From JAXLYE01 sp046351595 (GTDB taxonomy: Bacteria; Myxococcota_A; Polyangia; Palsa-1104; JAEUJZ01): a stretch of 64,000 bases of DNA. The position numbers and the translations under genes were made by a program. Positions within the stretch are counted from its first letter, which is position 1, and each line of letters opens with the position of its first letter. Location of the stretch: NCBI GenBank assembly GCA_046351595.1, contig JAXLYE010000001.1, positions 434,001 to 498,000 on the forward strand. The letters are read 5' to 3'. Shown here one piece after another: positions 53,845 to 64,000 of this stretch. A model generated the notes under the pieces. That model saw nothing but the letters and a program-made list of their open reading frames with translations. It was not told the DNA's origin and did not search any database.

Positions 53845-53894
53845 GAATTCCAAGCCCTGGCAATCGCGGGCCGGCGCTGTAGTAGGCTGCCGCG

Positions 53895-54989
53895 GTGACG
53901 CGATCTGCCCTGCCCTGCCCTGCCCTGAACCGCTCGAGACGCTCGCTGTCCCGGTCCGCATCCGCGCTCGCGCTGTGCGTGCTCGGCGCGTGCGGCGAGC
54001 CGGCCGCCGACATGCCGCCCGCCCCGGACGCGCCCGTCGGCAAGCCCTATCACTACCCGCTCGACGAGGTGCTGCGCCTCTCGGACGTCCAGGTCCGCGG
54101 CACGCACAACAGCTACCACGTCGACACCAACAACGGCGAGGTGCCGCCGTGGGCCTATACCCACGCGCCGATCTACGACCAGCTCGATCGCCTCGGCATC
54201 CGCCAGATCGAGCTCGACGTCAGCTACGACGACGTCACCGGCCTCGAGGTCGAGCACGTGGCCACCGTCGATGCCGGCACCCGCTGCCGCCGCTTCAGCG
54301 CCTGCCTGGCCGAGCTGCGCCGCTTCTCGGACGCCTTCCCCGGGCACCTGCCGATCTACGTCCAGATCGAGCCCAAGAACGCGCCGGCGACCGAGGACAT
54401 GGAGAAGTACTTCGCGCTGCTCGAGGGCGAGATCCTCGCCGCGCTGCCGCGCTCGCGCGTGCTCACGCCCGACGAGGTGCAGGCGGGCGCGCCGACGCTG
54501 CGGGACGCTCTCCAGGCGGGCGGCTGGCCGACCCTTTCGCGCCTGCGCGGCCGCCTGCTGTTCGCCTTCGACACCACCGGGCCGATCCGCACCGCCTACA
54601 CCCACGACAAGCGCGACCTGCGCGGCCGCCTGCTGTTCGTCGACTCGTCGCCCGAGCAGCCCTTCGCCGGCGTGACGGTCCTGAACGACCCGCGCAGCGA
54701 CGCCGCCGCCATCTCCAAGGCGCTCACCGGCAACCTGCTGATCCGCACCCGCGCCGACGCCGACACCGAGGAGGCGCGGGTCAACGATACGCGCCGCGGC
54801 GCCGTCGCCCTGGCCTCGGGCGCGCACTTCATCAGCACCGACTTCCCCGAGCCCACGCCGGCCTTCGGCTATCGCTTCGAGGTCCCGGGCGGCACGCCGG
54901 CGCGCTGCAACCCGCTGACCGCGCCGCCCGCGTGCACGCCGCGCGCGCTGGAAGATCCGCAGTTCGTCGGCTCGCCCGCCGCGCCCTGA
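53895..54989 (+). CDS. Phosphatidylinositol-specific phospholipase C-like lipoprotein
   Basis: From GTG 53895 the product has 364 residues with a signal peptide and lipobox LCVLGACGEP. PI-PLC X-box-like motifs are visible: RGTHNSYHVD (catalytic His), IELDVSYDDV and VEHVATVDAGTRC, then LPIYVQIEPK and LLFAFDTTG, matching calcium-dependent phosphoinositide-specific PLC relatives. The start lacks a good ribosome site. In the same frame, after the TGA at 54987, the sequence continues as PLDPLPDAVTVTGDATAGLS of the downstream propeller gene. The stop may therefore have separated one originally longer protein; a genuine stop is equally possible. Confidence 0.83.
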   Translation: MTRSALPCPALNRSRRSLSRSASALALCVLGACGEPAADMPPAPDAPVGKPYHYPLDEVLRLSDVQVRGTHNSYHVDTNNGEVPPWAYTHAPIYDQLDRLGIRQIELDVSYDDVTGLEVEHVATVDAGTRCRRFSACLAELRRFSDAFPGHLPIYVQIEPKNAPATEDMEKYFALLEGEILAALPRSRVLTPDEVQAGAPTLRDALQAGGWPTLSRLRGRLLFAFDTTGPIRTAYTHDKRDLRGRLLFVDSSPEQPFAGVTVLNDPRSDAAAISKALTGNLLIRTRADADTEEARVNDTRRGAVALASGAHFISTDFPEPTPAFGYRFEVPGGTPARCNPLTAPPACTPRALEDPQFVGSPAAP

Positions 54990-55016
54990 GCGCCGCTGGA
55001 TCCGCTGCCGGACGCG

Positions 55017-56968
55017 GTGACCGTCACCGGCGACGCGACGGCGGGCCTCTCCCTCAGCGCGCGCGCCAAGCGCGTCCCGGCGCGCCCCGAGATCGTGTCG
55101 CTCGAGCTGTTCTTCGAGAACCGCGGCACCGACGCGCTGCGCGACGTGCGCGCCCGCCTCGAGGTCGCCGCCGGCACGGCCCTGTACGACGTCACCAACG
55201 ATCCGTTTGCCGAGGCCACCGCCGAGCGCAGCTGCGCGTCGGCGGCATCGGCCCCGAGGGCATCAGCCGCCTGGCCATCGGGCTGCCGGCCGCGACGCCG
55301 CTGCACGAGCTGAAGCTCGAGCTCACTGCGACGACCACGCGCCGCGTCTCGACCGCCTCGGCGCCGCTGGCCATGGCGCCCGACGGCAGCGAGGTGTGGG
55401 CGGCGGTCCCGGACGGCGATCGCGTCGGCGTGATCAGCACCGCGACGGACACGCTCGCCGCCGCGCTACCGCTCCCCGGCCGCCCCAGCAGCGTCGCCAT
55501 CACCGCCGACGGCCGGCTGGTCGTGGTGGCCAGCCCGCAGGCCAACCAGGTGACGGTCCTGCGCCGCGACACCCGCGAGGTCGTGCAGACCCTGGGCGAG
55601 TCCGACGGCATCGGCCGCGAGCCGCGCCACGTCGTGCTCAGCCCCGACGGCAGCCGCCTGTTCGTCAGCGCCTACGTCGGCGACACCGTCACCGCCTTCA
55701 CCCGCAGCGGCCTGCGCTTCGGCGCCCCGAGCGCGGTCGCGGTCGGCCGGCGCCCGGTCGGCATGGCCGTCGCGCCCGACGGTCAGACGCTGCTGGTCAG
55801 CCACTACCTGCCGCGCGGCACCACCACCCGCAACGAGGGCTTCCTGTCGGTGCTGTCCACCAGCCCGTTCGCCAGGACGCGCGAGGTGACGATCAACGAC
55901 CCGCTCAACCTCGACACCGCGCACGGCCTGTCGGATCTGTTCATGCTGCCGCCGGCGCTGTTCACGACCGACGGCGTGCCGTCGCAGCTCGCCGGCGTCT
56001 TCCTCGATCCGGGCGGCAGCCGCGGCATCGTGCCCGGCCTGTGCGCGGCCACGGGCGCGATCTTCGAGCGCGGCCCCAAGGCCGTCAGCATGTCGAACCT
56101 GGTCAACCCGCGGCCCGGCGAGTTCACCGCCGCGTTCCTGTTCTACCTCGACACCCGCGAGCCCGCGGCCACCGAGCGCATGCTGGCGCGCGCGATGGTC
56201 GAGCGCCCGGTCGACACGCGCTACACCAAGTGCGTACGGTTCGGCGAAAAGAGCGAGGCCACCGAGCAGCAGCCGATCCCCGGCAAGCCGGATCAGGTGG
56301 TCCCGCGCTTCCCCGCCTTCCCCGGCGGCGTGAACGACCTGTCCGGCACCGGCATCCGCCGCTTCGTCGGCTACTCGCGCGGCGGCCGGCTGGCGCTCAC
56401 GCTCGCGTACAACTCCGACGAGATCTCGGTCGTGGACGCGGTCACGCACCACGCGGCGGCGGTGCACGGCTTCCTGCTCAAGGGCTCAAACCCCACCGGC
56501 ATCGTCCTGTCTTCCGACGGGCGGCGCGGCTACGTCAGCTACGCCAACTCGCTGTTCGTCTCGGTCCTCGACCTGTCCGCGTACGCCGAGCCGCTGCCGC
56601 GCCCGAGCTTCGTGCCCTACGAGTACCGCGAGGTGCCGGAGCTGCCCGCGCCCGGGCTGCCCGGCGCGCCGAACAAGCAGCCCGTCCGCTACCTCGAGGC
56701 CGAGATCATCTCCAAGCTGCGCGGCGATCGCGACCTCGGCGCCGCGGATCCGCTGCAGACCCTCCTCGACTTCCGCCCGCGCCCGGATCGCAAGCGCGGC
56801 CTGGTCAAGGCGCCGAGCCTGGTCAACGTCTGGGACAACGTCGTCTTCTTCCACGACGGCCGCTTCGACAAGCTCGAGGACGTCGTGCGCTTCATGAGCG
56901 CGCTGGTGCCGGCCGGCGTCAGCGCCGAGGATCAGCGCGCGATCGTCGAGTACCTGAAGACGCTGTAG
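55017..56968 (+). pseudogene. Beta-propeller protein with MauG-like C-terminus, frameshifted
   Basis: In the first frame, VTVTGDATAGLSLSARAKRV to DPFAEATAER encodes an Ig-like domain. One base back, from about 55229, QLRVGGIGPEGISRL continues with YVTN-like propeller repeats (SVAITADGRLVVVASPQANQ, HVVLSPDGSRLFVSAYVGD) to a C-terminal segment like di-haem peroxidases (APSLVNVWDN, FFHDGRFDKLEDVV), but without any CxxCH. Joining the two frames needs one extra C near 55229, so one base appears lost. No signal peptide or ribosome site precedes 55017; translation may depend on the upstream PLC gene. It could be a true pseudogene or a base-call error. Confidence 0.75.
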
Positions 56969-57037
56969 CGCGCCGCGGCGGGCCTCCTGGGGCCCTGTTC
57001 GCGCGCTGCTTGCGTGTCCGCCTGCGCTGCCCTGAAA

Positions 57038-57060
57038 TCCTGAACCTGTTCAGGAATCTT
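57038..57060 (+). terminator. Palindromic terminator near-identical to the one at 26348
   Basis: TCCTGAAC-CT-GTTCAGGA (57038-57055) is followed by ATCTTTTCC. It lies 70 bases after the propeller stop. The core CCTGAACC(G/T)GTTCAGG is shared with the hairpin at 26348-26363, suggesting a dispersed terminator family. Confidence 0.65.
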
Positions 57061-57167
57061 TTCCCGCCTGATCCCGCTGACCGAATTTGTCATCCCGCCT
57101 GGCCGATCCGGCGCTGGGCCGCGGCGTGCCGTCCTGTCACGCTGGCAGCACGTACGAAGGAGGGATC

Positions 57168-58361
57168 ATGGCTCGGACCCGGACCCTGGCTGTGCTCGCA
57201 CTGTGCGGGCTCGTGTTCGCGGGCGGCGATCGCGGCACGGCCTCCGCCGACCTGTTCAAGAAGGCCGGCAAGTCGATCGAGAAGGGGGCCAACAAGGCCG
57301 CCGACAAAGGCAAGGACGCCGCCGACAAGGGCAAAGACGCCGTCGACAAGGGCGTCGACAAGGGCAAGGACCTGGTCGACGACGGCGTCGACAAGGGCAA
57401 GGGCGCGCTCGACCAGGGCAAGGACCTGGCGCGCGACCTTGTGGGCAGCGGCAACAAGGAGCTGCGGGAGCTCGAGAAGACCGCGCAGAAGACCTACGCC
57501 GGCTCGGTGAGCAGCCTGGAGAAGGCGTACAAGGACGCCGAGGCGCAGGCGATGAAGGTGCTGACCGCGGCGCAGCAGGCCGCGTACCAGGCCGCGGCCA
57601 AGGCCTTCTTCAGCGAGAACAAGGAGGCGATCCAGGAGATCTCCGCGCGCTGGATCGAGCTCATGAAGGACAAGGGCTTCGCCGAGCGCGTGAACCGCGT
57701 GCTCAAGCAGGCCGCCGAGCGCAAGATCGACGAGCGCTCGCGCGAGGACCTGCAGGCCATCACCCGCGAGCTGCTCGGCGAGTACGAAGAGCCCGAGCCG
57801 GCGAGCAAGACCGGGCTGCTCGAGCTCAAGCCGAAGCTCGATGTCGAGCAGGCGGTCGCGGAGCATGCCGCGCGCACCGACCCCGCGTACACGCCGGTCG
57901 GCGCCAGCAGCGACGGTAGCGGCCGGCCCAGGAAGGTCAAGTGGCTGCGCTCGTTCACGCTGACCATGACGTTCACCGCGGGCTTCGGCAGCACCGGCCT
58001 GGAGGCCGCGGTCGGCATGTCCGTCGATCTGTACCGGCGCAACGGCCGCAAGTACGTCGACTGCAAGCTGATCGCCGAGGCCGGGCCGCTGTTCGGCATC
58101 GCCCAGGGCGCGCAGGCCGGCATCGCGTTCGGGCTGTGGCCGACGTGGACCGATGACGCACCGGGCGCGCAGTTCGGGCTCTACGGCGGCGTCGCCAAGG
58201 CGCAGTACGGCCTGCAGGCCACGGTCATCTGGAACTTCACCGACACCTGGAGCGTCCACGCCAGCCCCGGCTTCACCGTCGCCTACGCGCCCGGCGAGGG
58301 CAACGAGCTCGGCATCGAGCTCGGCTGGACCTCGGACATGGGCCCCTCGACCTGGCGCTAG
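57168..58361 (+). CDS. Secreted protein with Lys/Asp-rich amphipathic repeats
   Basis: ATG 57168 follows GAAGGAGGGATC. The 397-residue product has a signal peptide (LAVLALCGLVFAGG, cleavage near ASA-DLF). Residues about 32-90 consist of 7- and 11-residue repeats (NKAADKGKDAADKGKDAVDK and similar) predicted to form a charged amphipathic helix. A helical region to about 250 and a C-terminal beta-rich domain (SFTLTMTFTAGFGSTGLEA, GPLFGIAQGAQAGIAFGLWP) follow. The alternating strands suggest a barrel or lipocalin-like fold. The family is not recognised, and an envelope location is inferred. Confidence 0.8.
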   Translation: MARTRTLAVLALCGLVFAGGDRGTASADLFKKAGKSIEKGANKAADKGKDAADKGKDAVDKGVDKGKDLVDDGVDKGKGALDQGKDLARDLVGSGNKELRELEKTAQKTYAGSVSSLEKAYKDAEAQAMKVLTAAQQAAYQAAAKAFFSENKEAIQEISARWIELMKDKGFAERVNRVLKQAAERKIDERSREDLQAITRELLGEYEEPEPASKTGLLELKPKLDVEQAVAEHAARTDPAYTPVGASSDGSGRPRKVKWLRSFTLTMTFTAGFGSTGLEAAVGMSVDLYRRNGRKYVDCKLIAEAGPLFGIAQGAQAGIAFGLWPTWTDDAPGAQFGLYGGVAKAQYGLQATVIWNFTDTWSVHASPGFTVAYAPGEGNELGIELGWTSDMGPSTWR

Positions 58362-58539
58362 CGCGCGTTGACGGCCCCCACCGCGTTCATGCGATAGTCG
58401 ATCCATCCCTCGGAATCCGTCCCATCGCGCGGCGCGCTCCCCCGGGACCGCTGCTGTAGGCGCGACGCCGCCGCTGTCTCCCGCCCAGGCGCAGTCTGCG
58501 CTGCGTGCGCTGCGCCCGCTCATCGGCCACCTGCGCAGC

Positions 58540-59538
58540 GTGGGTCGGGACCCGGCGGTGTTCCTGCGCGAGCTCGGGATCGATCCAGCGAACCTTCTGG
58601 ACTCGCGCGCGCGCATCCCCTTCCCGCTGCTGCTCGACGCCTGGCGCCGCGCCGAGGCGGTGCTCGACGATCCGAGCCTGGGCCTGCACATCATCGCCGG
58701 CACCGAGCTGCGGCCGATGGAGCGCCTGCAGCACGAGTCCGAGTGGGTCGTCCTGCAGCTCTTCGTCGTCAGCGCCACCGTGGGCGAGGGGCTGCAGCGC
58801 TTCGCGCGCTTCTTCCCCGTCGGGTTCTACGGCTCCGAGCTCGTGCTCGAGCGCAGCGAGGCGGAGCGCGCGCTGCACATCCGGCACGTGGTCCCCTTCG
58901 GCGGCGAGCTGCCGCGCAGCTTCTCGGAGTTCATCCTCGGGCTGGTGATCCGCATGCTGCAGGAGTTCCCGGTGCAGCCGGTGCGCGCGCGCGAGCTCCG
59001 CCTGCGCCACGCCGCGCCGCCGTCGCCGCCGTCGCCTACGGAGCACGAGCGGATCCTCGGCACGCAGGTGACGTTCGGTGCGCCCGAGAGCTCGGTCCGG
59101 ATCGATGCGTCCGAGCTCGCGACCGCGCTGCGCGTGCCCAACCCGACCCTGGCCGCGAGCCTTACTCACATCGCCGGCGAGCAGCTGGCGAGCCTGGCGC
59201 CGACGGAGTCGCTGGTCGAGAAGGTGCAGGCGCTGCTCGTCGCCGAGCTGCCCGCCGGCAACCCCGGCGCCGAGCGGATCGCCGAGGCGCTGCAGCTGTC
59301 GGTGCGCACGCTGGCGCGCCGGCTCGCGCAGCAGGGCACGTCGCACCAGGCGCTGCTCGACGAGGTGCGCGCCCGCCTCGCCCGGCGCTACCTGCAGGAG
59401 GAGCGGCGCCCGGTGAGCGAGGTCGCCGAGCTCTTGGGCTTCGCCGAGCCGAGCACGTTCCACCGCGCCTTCAAGCGCTGGTACGGCGTCTCGCCCACGA
59501 GCTTCCGCGACAAGGGCTCGTCGCCCGAGCGTCGTTAG
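58540..59538 (+). CDS. AraC-type transcriptional regulator (Arabinose_bd-like N-domain)
   Basis: The annotated GTG gives 332 residues: an OruR/ArgR-type N-terminal ligand domain (FLRELGIDPANLLDSRARIP, LHIIAGTELRPMERL, FVVSATVGEGLQRFARFFPV) and a C-terminal AraC helix-turn-helix pair (IAEALQLSVRTLARRLAQQG; VSEVAELLGFAEPSTFHRAF; RWYGVSPTSFR). The frame stays open and family-like upstream to about 58460 (SALRALRPLIGHLRS), yet no ATG, GTG or TTG lies there, so a CTG start or a base error is possible. It converges on the kinase-ATPase gene (6-base gap). The target genes are unknown. Confidence 0.87.
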   Translation: MGRDPAVFLRELGIDPANLLDSRARIPFPLLLDAWRRAEAVLDDPSLGLHIIAGTELRPMERLQHESEWVVLQLFVVSATVGEGLQRFARFFPVGFYGSELVLERSEAERALHIRHVVPFGGELPRSFSEFILGLVIRMLQEFPVQPVRARELRLRHAAPPSPPSPTEHERILGTQVTFGAPESSVRIDASELATALRVPNPTLAASLTHIAGEQLASLAPTESLVEKVQALLVAELPAGNPGAERIAEALQLSVRTLARRLAQQGTSHQALLDEVRARLARRYLQEERRPVSEVAELLGFAEPSTFHRAFKRWYGVSPTSFRDKGSSPERR

Positions 59539-59544
59539 TCGTCG

Positions 59545-62568
<3,024 letters not shown>

Positions 62569-62691
62569 CGCTCTGCGAACATAGCAGAGAAGGGTCGGCG
62601 TGCTTTTTCCCTCTGATATAGTTCCCGCCGTCCGTCGGGCCCCGGGCCCGCCCGCCTCGGGCCGCCCCCGAAGGGACCGCAGAGGGCCGCC

Positions 62692-63906
62692 ATGTCAGAC
62701 GAGGACGAGATCGCACAGGAGCACGACGCACCGCCGCTGCCCGCCGACGGGTCGGGGGCCCAGCCCGCGCACCCCGGGCCTGCCGCGCACGCAGACCGCC
62801 CGGGCGAGCGGACGCCGCTCGTGCACAGCCTGTCGCGCGGCCGCTTCTCGGTGGTGCGGCCGACGGCGCAGTGGTACGTGGTGGCGGAGTCGCACGAGCT
62901 GCCGTCACGGCCGGGCGCGGGGCCGCTTGCGCGCACCCTGCTCGGCCTGCCGCTGGTGCTGTTCCGCGACGGCGAGGGCCGGGCCGCGGCGCTGCTCGAT
63001 CGCTGCCCGCACCGCAACGTGCCGCTGTCGCTCGGCGAGGTCGTCGAGGGCCAGCTGCAGTGCGCCTACCACGGCTGGCGCTTCGACGGCGGCGGCACCT
63101 GCCGCTTCATCCCGTCGCGGCGCGGTGACAGCGCGGCGCGGGCGCGCAACGCGCTCAGCTACCCGGTGCGCGAGCTCGACGGCTTCATCTGGGTCTACCC
63201 GACGCCGGGCGCCGAGCCGAAGGAGGAGCCCTACCGCTTCCGCCTGCTCGATGCGCCGGGCTACACCGTCGTGCGCCGCATCGTCGAGGCGCCGGGCACG
63301 CTGCACGCGACGCTGGAGAACGCGCTCGACGTGCCGCACACGCAGTTCCTGCACCGCGGCCTGTTCCGATCCAAGAGCCGCGACATCGCCATCACCGCCG
63401 TGGTCCGCCGCCGCGCCGACCGCGTCGAGGCCGAGTACATCGGCGAGCCGCGCCCGCCCGGCCTCGTCGGCCGCATCCTGTCGCCCTCGGGCGGCCTGGT
63501 CACGCACTTCGATCGCTTCCTTCTGCCCTGCGTCGCCGAGGTCGAGTACCGCATCGGCACCGAGAACCACATCCTGGTGATGGCCGCGATGACGCCGGTC
63601 GACGACTTCGTTACGCGCATCCACGCGGTCGTCGCCTTCCGCATGCGCATCCCGGGGTTCCTGCTGCGGCCGTTCCTCTTGCCGATCGCGCTGAAGATCT
63701 TCTCGCAGGACGCGGCGATCCTCGCCAAGCAGACCGAGACCACGCGGCGCTTCGGCGGCGAGCAGTTCGCTTCGACGGAGATCGACGTGCTGGGCAAGCA
63801 CATCTGGCGGCTCCTGCGCGCGGCCGAGCGCGGCGACGTCGCAGCCCCGGCCGGCGATGCGGGGCTGCCGGTGCTCCACGAGGAGCGGATCGAGCTCGTG
63901 GTGTGA
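62692..63906 (+). CDS. Rieske non-haem iron oxygenase, oxygenase component
   Basis: ATG 62692 has GAGGG about six bases ahead; the product has 404 residues. The Rieske centre is CPHRNVPLS...CAYHGWRF (residues about 105-129). The mononuclear iron site lies in ENALDVPHTQFLHRG (two His, residues about 207-222) with an acidic ligand expected further on. Layout and length resemble VanA/KshA/PobA-type oxygenases acting on aromatic or steroid-like rings. A disordered acidic N-terminus (about 45 residues, Pro/Ala/Asp-rich) is unusual. No reductase or ferredoxin partner lies within the window. It diverges from the kinase-ATPase gene. Confidence 0.92.
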   Translation: MSDEDEIAQEHDAPPLPADGSGAQPAHPGPAAHADRPGERTPLVHSLSRGRFSVVRPTAQWYVVAESHELPSRPGAGPLARTLLGLPLVLFRDGEGRAAALLDRCPHRNVPLSLGEVVEGQLQCAYHGWRFDGGGTCRFIPSRRGDSAARARNALSYPVRELDGFIWVYPTPGAEPKEEPYRFRLLDAPGYTVVRRIVEAPGTLHATLENALDVPHTQFLHRGLFRSKSRDIAITAVVRRRADRVEAEYIGEPRPPGLVGRILSPSGGLVTHFDRFLLPCVAEVEYRIGTENHILVMAAMTPVDDFVTRIHAVVAFRMRIPGFLLRPFLLPIALKIFSQDAAILAKQTETTRRFGGEQFASTEIDVLGKHIWRLLRAAERGDVAAPAGDAGLPVLHEERIELVV

Positions 63907-63978
63907 GCAGCGGCGGGCCGGATGCATCGGGCGGGTGCAGCCGCGGCGGGACTGGGTGATAAACAAGGGATGGATCAG

Positions 63979-64000
63979 ATGACGGCGCGTAGATTCGTCA
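63979..64000 (+). CDS. Possible start of a further gene (cut by window edge)
   Basis: AAGGG followed nine bases later by ATG ACG GCG CGT AGA TTC GTC suggests the first codons (MTARRFV) of a gene continuing beyond the window; an ATG at 63970 is the alternative. Too little sequence is present for any functional statement. Confidence 0.3.

Noticed and set aside
53453..56968. Single 1171-codon frame covering sirtuin end, PLC and propeller
   Set aside because: Only the last about 580 residues are protein-like; the first part is out of frame with the well-supported sirtuin and PLC genes.

Overview
The window is about 70% G+C, with long genes, many eukaryote-type Ser/Thr protein kinases (STPKs) fused to ATPase and TPR modules, an ADYC-family lipoprotein, WGSSPSDVWAVG-type propeller lipoproteins and an FHA-containing sigma-54-type regulator. 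This repertoire points to a myxobacterium (Myxococcota). The family cannot be fixed from sequence alone. No rRNA, tRNA, CRISPR array, integrase or transposase gene was found.

Left part (1-12 kb). A minus-strand polyamine-linked membrane operon (DUF4178, small membrane protein, DUF350, membrane spermidine synthase cut by the window edge) diverges from a polysaccharide co-polymerase with a degenerate P-loop. A single-chain MNT-HEPN protein follows. A 763-base repeat-rich gap with four palindromic TTGGTC-G-GACCAA sites separates it from a minus-strand operon of FHA/AAA+ regulator, radical SAM protein and metallophosphoesterase-like protein. An ADYC lipoprotein diverges from that operon.

Split kinase and the segment inside it (12.3-43.5 kb). 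The C-terminal part of an STPK-TPR protein (12328-15069) and the N-terminal part of an STPK (42566-43548) lie on the same strand and break at the same codons, inside a shared 32-bp direct repeat encoding DLKPQNVLLE. Joining them in silico gives one in-frame kinase of about 1230 residues. The simplest reading is that one kinase gene is interrupted by about 27.5 kb. That segment carries a DUF3606 protein, a 1900-residue double hybrid histidine kinase, two large lipoproteins, an STPK with a TPR partner, a GAF-GGDEF diguanylate cyclase, an STPK-AAA-TPR regulator, a fatty-acid-hydroxylase-like membrane enzyme, a secreted alpha/beta hydrolase, a three-subunit PaoABC-like molybdenum aldehyde dehydrogenase operon, a region with a 21-bp perfect inverted repeat, and a cytochrome P450.

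Right part (43.6-64 kb). An unknown membrane-anchored protein converges on an ExbD/TolR protein. Then come prfA and rpmE (bL31 with a very long charged tail), another STPK-AAA-TPR giant, a catalytically altered SDR protein, a cyclic-nucleotide-binding protein, a sirtuin, a PI-PLC-like lipoprotein, a frameshifted beta-propeller gene, a secreted repeat protein, an AraC-type regulator, an STPK-ATPase-coiled-coil protein and a Rieske oxygenase.

Two genes (near 25.2 and 55.2 kb) are broken by an apparent one-base C loss. Either recent decay or base-level assembly errors could explain this. Functional links between neighbours are mostly inferred from spacing and strand. The clear operons are DUF4178-DUF350-spermidine synthase, regulator-radical SAM-phosphoesterase, PaoABC, and rpmE-prfA.
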